Shown: positions 33,961 to 45,960 of the stretch, in pieces
Layout of the letters: the number at the start of each line of letters is the position of its first letter
Position numbering within the stretch: position 1 is the first letter of the stretch
From: Telmatactis stephensoni
Taxonomy: Eukaryota > Cnidaria > Anthozoa > Actiniaria > Isophelliidae
Reading direction: 5' to 3'
Length of the DNA: 64,000 nt
Assembly (NCBI GenBank): GCA_029948255.1
Contig: JALIZF010001826.1
Location: 372,001-436,000, forward strand
Translations under genes and position numbers: made by a program
Notes under the pieces: model-generated
The model's database searches: none
The model's input: only the letters and a program-made list of their open reading frames with translations
What the model was told of the DNA's origin: nothing

Positions 33961-34079
33961 AAAGGAAAAAAAAATGGTGAAAGCTGATTCAGCAGTAGTA
34001 GGTGTGAAAGTCGTCTGATGAAGTTGGTTGAGACAAATCGATGTTTTGTGAACAGATAAGACAGCTTTATCCCACCGGA

Positions 34080-34284
34080 AAGTTCCCATTACTCGAGGAA
34101 AGATAATCCAAACAAGTATTCAGAGGATGTACAACCTGTACCTGGAACAGTACGAGACTTTGGCATGGGAGAGGGAGAAAGTACGCCTACTGGCAAAACA
34201 AAACTCGAAGATGCCTGCAGCCATCCCCCAAACGCAAGCTATGCAATCTATTGCAGAATATTCAATACTGATGTAAGTGGCTGC
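34080..34284 (+). CDS. Possible exon, unknown helical protein
   Basis: The frame IIQTSIQRMYNLYLEQYETL then AWEREKVRLLAKQNSKMP and IPQTQAMQSIAEY up to a stop near 34282 is strongly helix-like, unlike the surrounding AT-rich noise. No splice signals or homologue could be named. Confidence 0.3.
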
Positions 34285-34289
34285 TCTTC

Positions 34290-36416
34290 AAAAAAGAGTG
34301 GTTCTGATTCGTCATATTATATTTTAAACACCAACGAACTCATTCATAGGAATGTAAACATGCTCCAGTAGTTGAAATGCCTTAAAAACAACTTTTCTCT
34401 GCCCATTTGATGATGGAAAAGGCTTGATAAAGTATTTATATAGGATTTTTTGGACATTTGAGAATGCTGGCATGCTTTTGTGTATAACATCATGTTCATT
34501 CAATCAAGGTCTTTAATCAAGCCAGCTCAATGCATATGCGATATCTGGACAATAATAAATGTCCTTCATTGCTTTATTGTCCATCTATGAATTTGTACAT
34601 TTTTTCCTAAAGTACAGCACATTGCACACATGCTAGCCCAATTCAATGCAAATTAGTCAAATCCTTTGTTTCTACCGATTAAATCGACACTGTACTTCAA
34701 CTTGGCTAGAGTATAAGAAACAATATACTTTAAGTGTTGGTATTTTAAACAAGCATGTGTATCAATCTAAGTACCAGTACCATCCAGAACTGGACCATGA
34801 TTTTGCAGTGTTAGGCTTTAAAGAAAGATTGAAGACCAGAGTTTTACAGTATGTGTTGAATGATGAAAAAATAGCAAATTTGCCAGTCTAAGAACTGAAT
34901 CAGCTCCCAAAAGAAATGAAAAAGAAGAAAAAAAAATCAATAAAATAAAAAAGCTCAGAAGAACAAGAATCATGAATTACACAAACACTGGTAGAACAAA
35001 AAGGCAGAAAGAGATTTAAAAAAATGCTCAAGCGATAAGATATCAGAAGAAAATAAAGAACTACGAAGAGAGAGAGGGGGGAAGGAGGTGAGAGGGAAAT
35101 ACTTTTCCTTACTAGAAAAAAATATATTTCTCTTGGGATTTTCATCTCTTAGACAGTTGGTATATTTTAGACATTCAAAATATATATGCATTCAAATTCA
35201 AAATACTTTTTGGTCTTTTTGAGAGAAAACAAACTTTTTAGGGTGTGTTACTACTTTGTCTTGTCTTGCAAATGTGTATATTGATTTGTCTCTTGTCAGC
35301 TGAACCAGTCTTCACCAAGACAGCTTAAATAAGTGAGGGGGAATTTCATAATACTGCACACGCCATGACAATTTCTGGTTGAGCTATTTTTAGTAACCAG
35401 ATGCAGTTCATTTTTTTTCTTACCCTACTCCCGTGCGTCATATATTTGAACAAGTGGGATTTTAAAATACCTCGACCGAATTTATTCCAAATTCCATGAC
35501 AAAAACCATATGATTTCCTAGTCATAATATACTCTATGACAATATACAATATATATATATAATATATAATATGAATCATCCAAATGAGCTCAGCTTGCAT
35601 AACTTCTTAACATTCAAACACACACTAAGAAAGTACACAAGTTGAGGTAAACATGCCCAATTTAATAATCATAAATCTCGGCAATATAGAACTGCAAATC
35701 TTGGATCACTGGCAAAGATGCTTGCACGGATCGGGGGCCTGTTAGGCTAAATCATGGGTAAGCTCTTCACCACCCTGTATATGTATATGTATATGTCTGG
35801 CATGATAAAAAGACCAGCAGTATATTAATAACCCCCAATCTGCAGGTGGTACAATTATCAACGAAATACTTTCTCCTCGGCCAATATAAGTTGTGTTCTA
35901 TTCTGGGAGTACCTGCCATGCATTTCTGGACAGCAACTCTGGACATTACATTCCTGTCAATAATGCGAAGTATCTATTTTTTAATCAGCAAATCAGTATC
36001 CACCATTACCTTTCCACTAATGAATAATTCACATCAGTCTTGTCTTGATCTGTAAAAAGGAAATGACCCGAGTTAGCACAATTTCTTTTATCCATTTCAT
36101 TCAGTCAGCAAATTTCCAATTCTCTGTCTATTGCTAGTGCTGCTGGCTTTAATTACTCTTGCCCAGGCCTATGGCCGGGAACGAGTTATAAACTGCAAAT
36201 GTTTTTTCTTCTTCTGTGTTCGTCCTGAGGAACTTCTGATTGGCTAAGAATGTAAAAACAATGCCCTTCATTCATCACCTTTGAGCGACTGCGAACGTAA
36301 GCCAGGAACTTTAGGAATGCAACATGGCCGACTAAAAAGAAAATAGCTTTCAGAGACAGGCTTTTTCTGCAGTAGAACAATGTAATTTGGAGCTTTTAAC
36401 TCGAGATATACCTATA
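34290..36416. other. No gene supported
   Basis: AT-rich sequence with an AT dinucleotide tract (about 35541-35571), ATATGTATATGTATATGT (35774-35793) and short frames only. A purine-rich run occurs at 34905-35110. Confidence 0.5.
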
Positions 36417-37013
36417 TACTTATAAGAGCTTCAGAATGGGCTGTTATTGTGAACTTAATCTCCAATACTTTGACCAAATATCCAACTCTCAATGGAGTAC
36501 TTGAAACCGAAGCTCTCGTGACGAGATAAAGAAGTGATTCCTATGAGCTGGAAATCTACAAATTTCTCACCCTACATGTTGCTAAATGAACGCATATAGA
36601 GGCAAGTCAATTATATTTCTCGTTCAAGCATTCAAGAGATCTTGAGAGGTTTTTATACTGATCTGAATTTTAACACCGAAATTCTAGACCACACAGTTTT
36701 AAAATTATATATTTTCATGGAACCAAGGCTCTATTTGACCTGATGCGTTTGGTCACGTAATGGATAAAACATCTGAAACATGAACGAAAAAATACACGAT
36801 TTGTTATTGTGTCAAAAATGTTGTTGTAGAAGACAGACAAATTGACTAATCAGATATTCTTTGAAAAGGTCAAAAAAGGTCTTTATTATTTTACGGTTAA
36901 GTGGTGAAACGGTTCGGGGAAGAGTACGAACGGGGAACGGGGCCGGTCATTGAAGCCTCTCCTAAAAGAGGCTCCAAGGGCACGACTGAACGCACGTGTG
37001 CGTGTAGTTGTTT
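36417..37013 (+). repeat. Dispersed repeat, copy 2
   Basis: Same-orientation match to 24570-25210, with a missing internal segment and an extra segment as described for copy 1. It ends directly at the coiled-coil gene fragment that follows. Confidence 0.75.
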
Positions 37014-37335
37014 ATGCTGCACCTGCTTATATATCTGTATGCAAAATCTGTAGCTACTGTAGCAAATTCTTCTTTAACTTTAAATGCCTTTTGTCTTTCC
37101 TCTACCAGCTCATTGTTTAATACTGCTACATCTGCCTCAGCCTTATTTAGCCCACTGCAGATTTCTTGGTATTTCTTCTTTGCTTTTTGCTTTTTGCTTT
37201 TTCTTTTTCCTTCTCTAGCTCAACCTCAATATCTCCATCACTTTCCATGTGGGCATCTGTGGTGCTACTTCCTTCATGACTTTTCGTTTGTTTTCTCATT
37301 AAACCCTGGTAGTTAATAAAAACTGTATTCTTCAA
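37014..37335 (-). pseudogene. Coiled-coil protein fragment, frameshifted
   Basis: On the minus strand, DAHMESDGDIEVELEKEKEK then, one frame over, KYQEICSGLNKAEADVAVLN and NELVEERQKAFKVKEEFATV to the edge of a dispersed repeat at 37013. A heptad-like, Glu/Lys-rich coiled coil; family unknown. It appears cut off by the repeat. Confidence 0.4.
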
Positions 37336-37728
37336 TTTCCATTTGGAGTCAAGTGAAGTTTCATGTTTACTAGTATGCTCACTACTCTTTAGTCAAGCTA
37401 AGGTTTATTATAATTGTTCTTCTGTCGTCAACTGTAAAACAACAACAACAACAATGAGACGGCTCAAAACTGAAAAACAAATCTCAAAGAATTACATTAA
37501 AATATTGTAACCAGGAATCATATTACTCAAGTTTATTAACGGTATTATTTAACAATTTCAAATACCATGAACAGGGGCCTTTGCCATCCACTTTCACTTT
37601 AACGATACCACAGTGATAATGACCGCCTGAAATATTCTAATTTTTAGCTTTTGCTATTAAAAGTTTCAGAAATACATATCATGTAGAAATGAAAAAAAAA
37701 AACCTGCTAAATTAAATGCAATAATTAG
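37336..37728. other. No gene supported
   Basis: AT-rich spacer with an ACAACAACAACAACAA run (about 37438-37453). Confidence 0.5.
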
Positions 37729-37856
37729 AGGTTAACGCACTCAGCGAGTGAATTATCGGGACCGCCGAGTGCAGTATGAAAAAATTTCGAGTTCATTGTT
37801 AGTAAACGAGTGAAGATAAAATCCCGATAATTCACGAGCAAAGAGTGCGTTAACCT
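37729..37856. repeat. 128-bp inverted-repeat (MITE-like) element
   Basis: Ends AGGTTAACGCACTC and GAGTGCGTTAACCT are perfect inverse copies (14 bp), with a second inverted pair inside (GTGAATTATCGGGA at about 37748 and TCCCGATAATTCAC at about 37822). Target duplication is unclear. Confidence 0.7.
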
Positions 37857-38244
37857 TTTTATTATTCAATTTGAATACACTGCAGAAGCAGGCTAAAACT
37901 GTCAGTCGACATCTAAGATCACTAGAAATAAGCTTAACTCAAGTCATCCAAAATAGTAAGACTTATTCAAAATTTATTTAATAGCATTTGGTAATTTTAA
38001 CAATACAAATTAAAATAAACCTTTCAGAAGAAAACTAGGAGAAAAGTACCGTGATACAAGAATAATAAACGAGTCCATGTTTACAACTTGCTCGGTAAAA
38101 TTGAAATCGTCCATAAGTCTTATAAACAAAGAACTCAGACTTTTTTGGATCGTTAAGTGATTCATCACTGAGTCCTAGAACTCGGTAAGTGAAAGGTCTA
38201 GAAAATTATCGCTGGAGTTTTGGATATAGGTTTAAACTGGCGAC

Positions 38245-38690
38245 TTACGGTTGAAACGCTGCTAAACCTTGGTGCATGAAGCCGGGAAGAAGTAGTTTTC
38301 GTTTGTCGACAGCCGAAGGCTGAAGTACTCGTTTGGCGATTTTTTCGATTCCTGATAAAATTTCTTTACCCCATCTGAGAGAAGTTGTGGGGAAAGGATT
38401 TCCAGACTTTCTGTTGGATATTTTTTGGATAGCCAGTCTAAAAAACAAAAATTATAGTGATGAATTTGCAAAGCCGGCGAATAGTGCTTTGACAAAAACA
38501 ACACTTCAAAAACTGAATTTACGGTTTGAATGAAAGTTAGAACTTCGTAAGCTTACCGTTAAAAACAGAGACAGACTTGTGGCGACAGACTTTCTAAACT
38601 TTCTATGAGATAGGCTTTGGATAACAGTTGAAATATGTTGATCTCAGTAAGCTCCAAAAACTTCAATGAAATTGAGTTTACCTTCATAAC
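38245..38690 (-). CDS. Unknown two-exon gene with a repeated exon motif
   Basis: Upstream exon about 38545-38686 starts MKVNSISLKFLEL and contains LLSKAYLIESLESLSPQV; a downstream exon starting near 38438 (acceptor TTGTTTTTTAG) reads DWLSKKYPTESLEILSPQLL then SDGVKKFYQESKKS. The two share the pattern LSK-Y---ESLE-LSPQ and about 70% of bases, so one may be a duplicated exon. The family is not recognised. Upstream (38700-38830) contains CACGTCATAAC and TGACCAATCAG, promoter-like CRE and CCAAT elements. Confidence 0.35.
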
Positions 38691-38837
38691 GCACGCGTGA
38701 TTTTATAGAAAATTAATACGTCGGCATTAATCCCTCGTGACGTGTTGTCACGTCATAACAACGCGTCACGTGGTACAAACTGACCAATCAGAAAATCAGA
38801 ATTTGTACAGTGCATGAAAATTGAATAATAATAACCA

Positions 38838-39255
38838 ATAAATCAACTGTTTATCAAAATGGACTGGCACGTATTGCTTGCATTGCGGACTTGGCTGGTC
38901 AGCTTACGTAAAAGCAAATATTCCATTTCTTCTTTTGTTTAGTTGGTTGGTTTGGTTTTGCAGCATTGATACATAACTATTTAAGAAACTGGGATGGCTG
39001 TAGAAGATTCCAATTTGTTTTTATATGCATGAGTGATTAAGTTGGCAATTAGAAAGGAAAACCGAGACCAGTAAGTGCAGCATACTTATCAATGCTAGCC
39101 TGTTTGAACCTCCCCACACCACGGAAGGGTGTTCATGATGGGATATGATTAGTCTTCATGAGGCAGCACTGCAGCTTGTTTGTGTATACTCAAGTAAAAC
39201 CGTACAGTAACAAACGCTGAAATCTTTCTTTTTGAAATACACATAGTTAAGATAT
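38838..39255. other. No gene supported
   Basis: AT-rich bases with no supported frame. Confidence 0.5.
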
Positions 39256-39304
39256 CAGGGTACCTCAGGGTACCTCAGGGTACCTCAGGGTACCTCAGGG
39301 TACC
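39256..39304. repeat. Tandem 10-bp repeat (CAGGGTACCT) x5
   Basis: Five exact head-to-tail copies of CAGGGTACCT (last one lacking the final T), each containing the palindrome GGTACC. Confidence 0.95.
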
Positions 39305-39802
39305 AGGCGACCGGTGTGCATTCAACTCTATATTGAGCCAAACCTTTTAGTCTTAAACCCCATTAAAGTATACATTTTTAGAAAGCTGAATGAAAGTAGA
39401 AACTATTTCTATTATTTTTATAGTAAATTAATTTTTTCCTTTTAGGTTAGAGCAAATTATTAAAATTTTCACTGAAGTGTCTTTGCAGAGTTCCCGGCCA
39501 ATCAATATTGATCGGAAAACAATGTTAATTAGTTGCCCTGTTGTTCTGTTATACACGACTTGCACAATGAGCGGCCCTGGTAATGAGGGAACACCAGGAC
39601 AAGGCCACCAAGGCCTCTATCAAAAGAACCACAACAAGCGTGAAGCAAAGTCGATAAATTATTCATTATTTCACTACTGTTAAATGTTTAAAGCTTAAAT
39701 CGCTTCCAATTCTAAGCTGGCAGCAAGTTCAACGTTTCAAGTGTCCTTGATATATATATCTCATGGGAAAAAACGAATTCTCAAAGAATTTACGTTCGCG
39801 AC

Positions 39803-39958
39803 ATGCCAAGTCATTGCTGTGTTGCTGAGTGCGCGAAGAAGGGTTATCACGATGAAGACGGGAATAAAGTTTCCTTCTTCCAGTTTCCCACAGAGAAAAC
39901 TTTGAAGAAAAAGTGGATCCATGCGATCAGAATAGATGAGGGAGATTTTTTTAAATGA
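39803..39958 (+). pseudogene. THAP domain, first half only
   Basis: Open frame of 51 residues: MPSHCCVAECAKKGYHDEDG, then KVSFFQFPTEKTLKKKWIHA and IRIDEGDFFK-stop. It contains the C-x4-C part and the conserved Trp of the C2CH THAP zinc domain but not the later C and H. It covers exactly the part of THAP that is missing from the transposase at 22140. Confidence 0.7.
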
Positions 39959-41290
39959 GAGGAAGTAATATTTTTGAAGATCTTCTTTGAGTTGTCTCCA
40001 AAACTGAGGCTTGAATGGAATTCGCTGAACATAGAGTCCATTGTTCGTGTAAACTATGAAATCACACCACTTTACACCTGTCACTCCCACCTGTCCCTGA
40101 ACTTTAAAGTGGTATGGGTGGTTTTCTTTCAAAGTGCATTCTGTCACTTGTTTTACTCATTGAAAAACCAGAGTCAGAGCAAGCCTCCATAGGTGATACA
40201 TTGAAGTGCTTGTAAGGGCATTTTACTTCGACAAGACCAAAATGATCAGCACAGCCTGAATCGATTACCTTGGCATCAAGTGAGGCACCAAAAATTGGAA
40301 ATGTCTTTGATACAACAAATCCACTCCTAAATACCTTTACTGGTGTTCCTCTGTGGTACATAAACTTCTCATACTCTTGGAGAGCTATAGGTTCATATTT
40401 GTGTCCATGATCTGAATAGCGTTTTGAAATTTCTGGTGGATTCATCAGTTTAGCAGCAAAAGTGTTGTGATTTTTTTTTTGTTTTGCTATCACATGTGAA
40501 GCAGTGAATCTATAGTTTTGTTCAGTTTTCCAACTCTTGGAATTTGCTTGCTGTCTTGTTTCAACTTCAACACTGTTAATTTTGTCCTTGTCTAGCTTAA
40601 GTGATTCAGCAAATGCTTTTCCATTTTTATTCACATGGTAAGCACACTTTGATTGTTATTGGGAAGACGGACAACAGAGTCAAGGTTTGCCAAGGCTTTA
40701 AAATTTGCCTATGTAAGAGCAACTTGGTAAGATAGGAATGATCCCACCTGACTTTTTCCAAGGGCCATATGAGCCAAACCTAAATTGGAGTCAAGCTTTT
40801 GAAGTCCTTCTTTAAAATGACACCTGATCCTGTTTTTGTTTCATTGAGTTTTGTTTTGTTTACTTCAACTTCCATGACTGGCTGTGGTGCAATGTTCGAG
40901 CCACCACCTTTCTTGTGCCACTTCTGAAGTTGTGACATGCAAGCCACATCCCTTTCGTGGTCTTCAAATGAATCTGTTGTCTTTGTGCAGAAATACAGGG
41001 AGAATTTACAGAGTTTAAACATAAGGGCCAGCACATGGTTACAATAGCCAACTGTTCCAGCGACACACAAACTAAAAGCACTTTACACCTCTCCAGATAT
41101 AATACACAACCAGGCAACCTTTAGATTGTGTGGTGGGTCGTTCTTTTTGAAGCTGTGGCAGCACTTCGCGATAACGTAGAAATATTTTTGATCACTTGTG
41201 CACTGTATATCCTCCAGGTATTCATCGTCTAGAAATCTTTTTGCTTTTCGGAGTCCAGTAGGTAAGTGTCATTGTGAATGCCCAAGTAAA
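39930..41290 (-). pseudogene. YqaJ nuclease with SWIM finger, decayed (copy 2)
   Basis: In minus orientation: GLRKAKRFLDDEYLEDIQC (about 41265), CVAGTVGYCNHVLALMFKL (SWIM, near 41060), KWHKKGGGSNIAPQPVMEV, then FGASLDAKVIDSG (near 40290; the usual P before D is replaced by L), GLVEVKCPYKHF (E-x-K, 40225) and KVQGQVGVTGVKWCDFIVYT (40100), ending in LKEDLQKYYFLSFKK near 39950. Frames change at about 40790 and 40140. Each domain matches copy 1 at 25.4-26.9 kb in order. Confidence 0.75.
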
Positions 41291-42194
41291 TAATTGTCAT
41301 TCAAGTCTGACTGTCTTTCCAGTCAGCTTGTGAGAAATATGACTTGAGCCCAACTAGAGGTCCTCTCTGAATCTCACGCCTCCTGATACCAAGTTCGAGT
41401 TTCATCTTGTAGTTATGATTACTGCAGCTTCTCCTGGTTGCATATTCCTCATGATATACTTGTAGTCATCTGGTCCTTTGTTCTTATAAGGTAACTAATG
41501 TACTCAGTGTGGATATAAAGAGATTCTTTAATGTCAGCCCTCAGGTATGTTTCCACACCTGTATGAGGAAGAGCATTTACTGTGGTCTGCAGGTTATCAC
41601 ATACTTCATAAATAGCAACAGAATTTTCACTGCAGCAGCTGTGGTCATCCTTACATGAACCAAGTGCATACGGCATGCAAAGCTCTTGGCATGGTGAGAT
41701 AATATTTTACCAATTTTTTTTGATAACACCATTCATAGGACTAATAGCAAGTCAAGCAGACTATCTAGCCTGTAAGAGTTTATGACAGTGAAGGTGCCCC
41801 TAGTGAGCAATCACTTAAAGACAATCTATTGGCATCAGTTGTATTTTTATGAACAGCCCATGATCTGCTTCCCACTTCTACGTACCCTTGGAATCCTTTT
41901 CATACAAGCACATCTTGATAGCTTTGCTAAGTATTGCTCATCTAAGGCCCTTTTGCCTTCCCTGAGCTCTCTTCTTTCCCAAGCTAGCGGCTTCACAAAG
42001 AATATCATTCTTCTGGCTGAGATCATCTTGCTTTTCCTGGCTTTCTTTCTGAGGAAATATACTCGGTTGTGCTGAGCAAGTGTCACATTTCTCTGTGGGT
42101 TCTTCTGGCCAGTTCATGTGGTCGATGGCACTAGCTCAGTTGGCTTGTTTCTGTAGTAAGAAAAAAGGACACAGAGAATCTAATACCTAAATGA
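41291..42194. other. No gene supported
   Basis: A minus frame (41449-41676) with several Cys residues (CKDDHSCCSENSVAIYEVC) lies upstream of the nuclease remnant and could be its 5' part, but it does not match the copy at 27 kb. No other support. Confidence 0.4.
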
Positions 42195-42415
42195 TTTTGT
42201 CTTTTACCACCTTGTGCAAAACTACGCTTCCTGCCAAACTAACGTCTCGATTGGGAATTTGGTCAATAGGCTACCAAAAATCTAGACAGAGGCGGAGTTT
42301 CTATACAATGTTTGTACACTTTGCTGGCTTCCCAGTAGCCTATTGACCAAATCCCAATTGAGACTTTAGTCTGGCTGGACGCACAATTATGCACACGGTG
42401 GTAAGTAAGGGTTAA
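42195..42415. mobile_element. Foldback (MITE-like) element, arms about 75 bp
   Basis: Inner arms 42244-42274 and 42335-42364 are nearly identical in inverse (ATTTGGTCAATAGGCTAC and inverse), and the similarity extends outward with mismatches to TACCACC-TGTGCA on both sides, giving arms of about 75 bp around a 60-bp loop. Confidence 0.75.
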
Positions 42416-42435
42416 AGAATGAACACGAGTGTTCC

Positions 42436-42512
42436 ATGGGATAAAGAGTCCCAAGGATTAGATAGTGCGCCCTCGTGGCCTTTTATCTAATGTGAGGGAC
42501 TCTATATCCCAT
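42436..42512. repeat. 77-bp imperfect hairpin
   Basis: ATGGGATAAAGAGTCCC (42436-42452) pairs with GGGACTCTATATCCCAT (42496-42512); inside, ATTAGATA (42457) pairs with TATCTAAT (42484). Probably a tiny foldback element. Confidence 0.75.
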
Positions 42513-43985
42513 TCTTCGAATATGTCCATACTTACGAGTGATTTACCCGCTTTTATTGTTAAATTGTCTAAGGGCTTATTTGTTTTGCACTGCTTTCTTT
42601 GGTCTGATACATTTTTTTGCATTTTCCAATTGAAGAGGCTCGTTTATGTCTTACACTTCAGACTGGGCAGCTGGGGGCCGCTTTGGCTAAAGAACTCAAC
42701 AGGCTTTTTTTACGGATATAAATTGTCACAATACATGAGATGGATACTAAATCTACTAGAGTGAAGAGCTTGATAATGACAGCAAAAAGTGCCTATTTTA
42801 CGTGCTATCAAGCCTGAAAACACAAGTTCGAGGTTTCGAGTGTCTAAAATTTCTCACAGTAAGTTTGACTTTGTGTTTGTCATAATTCATCTTATAGTAA
42901 AGGAAAAAGAAGTATGCTTAGTACTTGCCAGTTAATTGAATTAAACTGCAAAATATCGAAAATGGAAATACTTCGGAAATCCCTTGTTGCACTTATTACA
43001 CAGAGTAAAGAGGAAAAAACAATAGATTGCACTTCAACATGAATGTTTTAATAATGCATAACGCTTGCACGTTTCATGCCTTTGATCTTTTCCATTGTGG
43101 TGCTCTCCACTCCATCCTAACTTTATGAATTCACCTTTTCCTCCAAGCTTTGTTGTCCTCTCTATGATAAATTTCTCTTCAAGCAGGATCACTTGCATCT
43201 TGGAATTTTTTCAACTATATATCAACCTGCCTTGCACAACTATATGACCGTGTATCTGGGTTCTTCTATAATTATGATCTTGTTTTGGATTTGAGAAATT
43301 TATTGTAATACGTAGAACAATGAGGGTGGTACGCACGGGTCTGTGGTCCCATGCGAGGTACTACCCTCAGGAATGTCTGACAAGTGGTATTACGTTTTGA
43401 CAAGAATATTTCCTCATAACACTGAGGACATTGCCTAAACTTGTTTTGAAAATTAGCACCGACTCTAACTATGGTTTTGCATGATTTGGTAATCACGCTG
43501 AAAATTTTGGCTTGGTGCTTTTTTGCATGTCGAATCTTGGGTATAAAGTAATAATAATAGAAAGAATTTGCCTGGATTAATTTGTCAGGAATTATCACCT
43601 AAAGCACAAGTTCTGAAATGTTACTGCAAAAACCTTAATAAAATGGAGCCGCAACCAGCTTTTCAGTCCTTTTTTTGCTGACGGTGTCAACCAAATTCTG
43701 GTATTTTTAGGGTCTATAGTGGTGCAAAGCTTTGCCATGTTACCTTTTTTACTTTTTTACTTTTTTAGCAACACATTGTTAATACTAGTATTTTGTCTTT
43801 ATTGGATAACCTTTCACTTTCAAGCGTTCTTGGGCATTTATATAAGGGGTGTCTGAACCAAACAGAGGTTGATCTTTGTACAGTGGTATCTCACAGGTGA
43901 ATATCCAGAAACTTTCCCAGAAATAGTGCATCTTGCTCTGATTAATCAGATAAGAAACAATCGCCGCAGGGTATGAAGACAAACT
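42513..43985. other. No gene supported
   Basis: Short frames only. A minus frame at 43272-43598 has Cys pairs (CPQCYEEI) and basic residues but no recognisable family or splice context. Confidence 0.45.
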
Positions 43986-44758
43986 GTGGACACCAGGAGA
44001 ATTGGATATCAGATTGGGGATGTGTATTGGTGTGAATGGGGTGAGAAAAGAGTGCGGTGTTCTGAGTTGGAGATAGTCAAGTTGATAGGCAAAGAAGAAT
44101 GTGGGAGAAAGGAATTAATGCAGGATATGCATTACAAAGTGAATAAAGGAGAGTGTGGTTATGAAATTATGTCTTGTTTGTATGGAATGTCATATCGTGT
44201 GGGTGGTATTTAATGTGGGGGAGCGATTTTATCAGATGCTGGAGTTGACGTTTGAGGACATGAATAATTTAAAAATTAGACCATCAAATTTGGAGGAATC
44301 AGAGATGCTGTGTGATGTATAAAGGAGAAAAACGCAAAAGTGGTGTAAAGATGAGTTTGGAAGTGATGGGAGCTCGTTGGTTAAAAACAGAAGAATGTTT
44401 GTGTCACTTACCTGTAAAGAAAGTCAAAGACAAGAATGGGGGATGTACGTGGCTTGTGGGTTGAGTCCCAAAGTCAAAGAAAGATTGGGCGACAGTACTC
44501 TTTGACCATGTTCGTTGTTTTGCCGTGAAGACTATTGGATTTTAGAAAGGATTATCCTTGTTGCTTGCATTTCTTAAAATGTCGTTTTCGTTTTAATAAG
44601 AAGAACATGGTGATGTTTTACAACTGTCCATTACAACCATTTGATGTGGATGAGCCATATGCATTTTTCGAATTTGTGTGTCATAAAGCCAAGTCATCGG
44701 AGGAAGATACAAACAAGTATGGGAAGAAAAGGAGTTGGGAAGAGATGGAAGCGCAGTG
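43986..44758 (+). other. Run of unrecognised protein-like frames, purine-rich
   Basis: Three broken plus-strand frames follow each other: 43986-44213 (QIGDVYWCEWGEKRVRCSEL...), about 44224-44500 (MLELTFEDMNNLKIRP, RRMFVSLTCKESQRQEWGMY) and 44535-44758 (CLHFLKCRFRFNKKNMVMFY, ending KKRSWEEMEAQ). Base composition (GGAG-rich) differs from the flanks. It looks like one decayed gene of unknown origin. Confidence 0.35.
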
Positions 44759-44956
44759 AGCATTGATAAAAGAAAAGATGGACAAAAAAGAAAAAAATGC
44801 TCATTGAACTGTTAATGATTTTTATTAAATGTACAAAAAATAAGTTACATTTTTTGTAAAGGTTATATATGTAAAGTTTATTAAAGTTTTTGGTTTGAAA
44901 AAATAAATGTTTCATGCTGTTTTTACAATAGGTTTTTAAGGATACACGGGACACAA

Positions 44957-45960
44957 TCGAGTACTTCACTTTGAACCCTAGTGGCGCGATTACTTTACGA
45001 TAACTTACGTTAATGTACATTTTCTAACAGCCTAAAGACCAAAATTTACATATCTTATATCTTTTCCCCATAAAACTGATTAATTTGGGAATTATCAAGT
45101 ACCGAAAAAAATGCGTCTCGGAATTTGAAGTTTATTCTCCTAACGTTTTGTATGGATGGATCAAATTTTTATTCCACCTTGTTTTGCCATCATTGATCTT
45201 GCAAAGTGTGTCTGGGTTTTTTTAATTAACGCTCCAGGTGATGAATATCTTTTGAATCAACTTGCCAAATATCATTGAAATTGATTGATTACCGAGGGAG
45301 AATAAACCTTTCAAAGTTGCATTTTTATCTAAAAACTCTTCCCGAGAAAAGCATTTATTTATACCACTATTTATAGCCGAGTATACAGTATACACAATAA
45401 ATAAATAAAAAGGAAGGTTTTTTGTATTAAATTTAAAGCTACAGTCATCTTATTTTTGTTTTTGTTTTTTTCTATTTTCTACCTTGCTTAATTTTTTTTG
45501 ATTTTTTATTATTACTTTTATTTTTTACCTCTTGTTTGTTTGTTGTTTTTCTTTTCTCTCTAGCTTTCTTTCTTTTCTTTTTTCCATTTTTCTTTTTTTT
45601 TTTTCTTTTTTCTTTTTATTTATTTATTTTTTCTTTTCCCTTTTTTGTTTGTCTCCTCAATCCTCAATCCAGGCTAACTTTGGCTATCAAGGAGATATTC
45701 AATATCAGGACACACACGATTTTTATATGAGTGACTTCAAGCTTGTGACTTCAAGTGTGTTGTATTCTAATCATGACAAAAAAACTGCCCTTTCTTCAAA
45801 TCTAATAAATGTTGAACCCACACTTCCTGCCGTGTTTTTCTCGTTGAAGAAATTGTTCACTTTCGGTGATGTGTGCATTGGAGTGAGACACGAGATGCGC
45901 ATATTTCACCAGATGACACCAATCGACCTTTCGTCGACAGGAGCCCATTAGTAGGAGCCT
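44957..45960. other. No gene supported; T-rich tract
   Basis: 45460-45650 is an extreme pyrimidine/T tract. The frame that follows (about 45672-45951, NFGYQGDIQYQDTHDFYMSD) begins after an acceptor-like TCAATCCAG and could be an exon, but nothing identifies it. Confidence 0.4.

Larger units (their letters stand above)
39803..41290. mobile_element. Second ISL2EU-type copy, internal deletion derivative
   Basis: The start of a THAP transposase (+, 39803-39958) abuts the 3' end of a YqaJ gene (-, about 39930-41290); everything between (transposase core and spacer) is deleted. It differs clearly from the 21.9-27.5 kb copy, so it is another subfamily. Its terminal repeats were not located. Confidence 0.65.

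Noticed and set aside
37857..38832. Transposon with TTATTATTCAATTT ends (inverse copy at 38808-38832)
   Set aside because: The ends share about 20 AT-rich bases but no target duplication or extended inverted repeat was found, and the left end abuts a separate MITE.
39256..39304. Possible CRISPR-like array
   Set aside because: The 10-bp units are directly contiguous with no spacers; it is a simple tandem repeat in a eukaryotic genome.
45532..45730. Phe-rich membrane-like ORFs
   Set aside because: Translation of a T-rich tract; no signal of selection.
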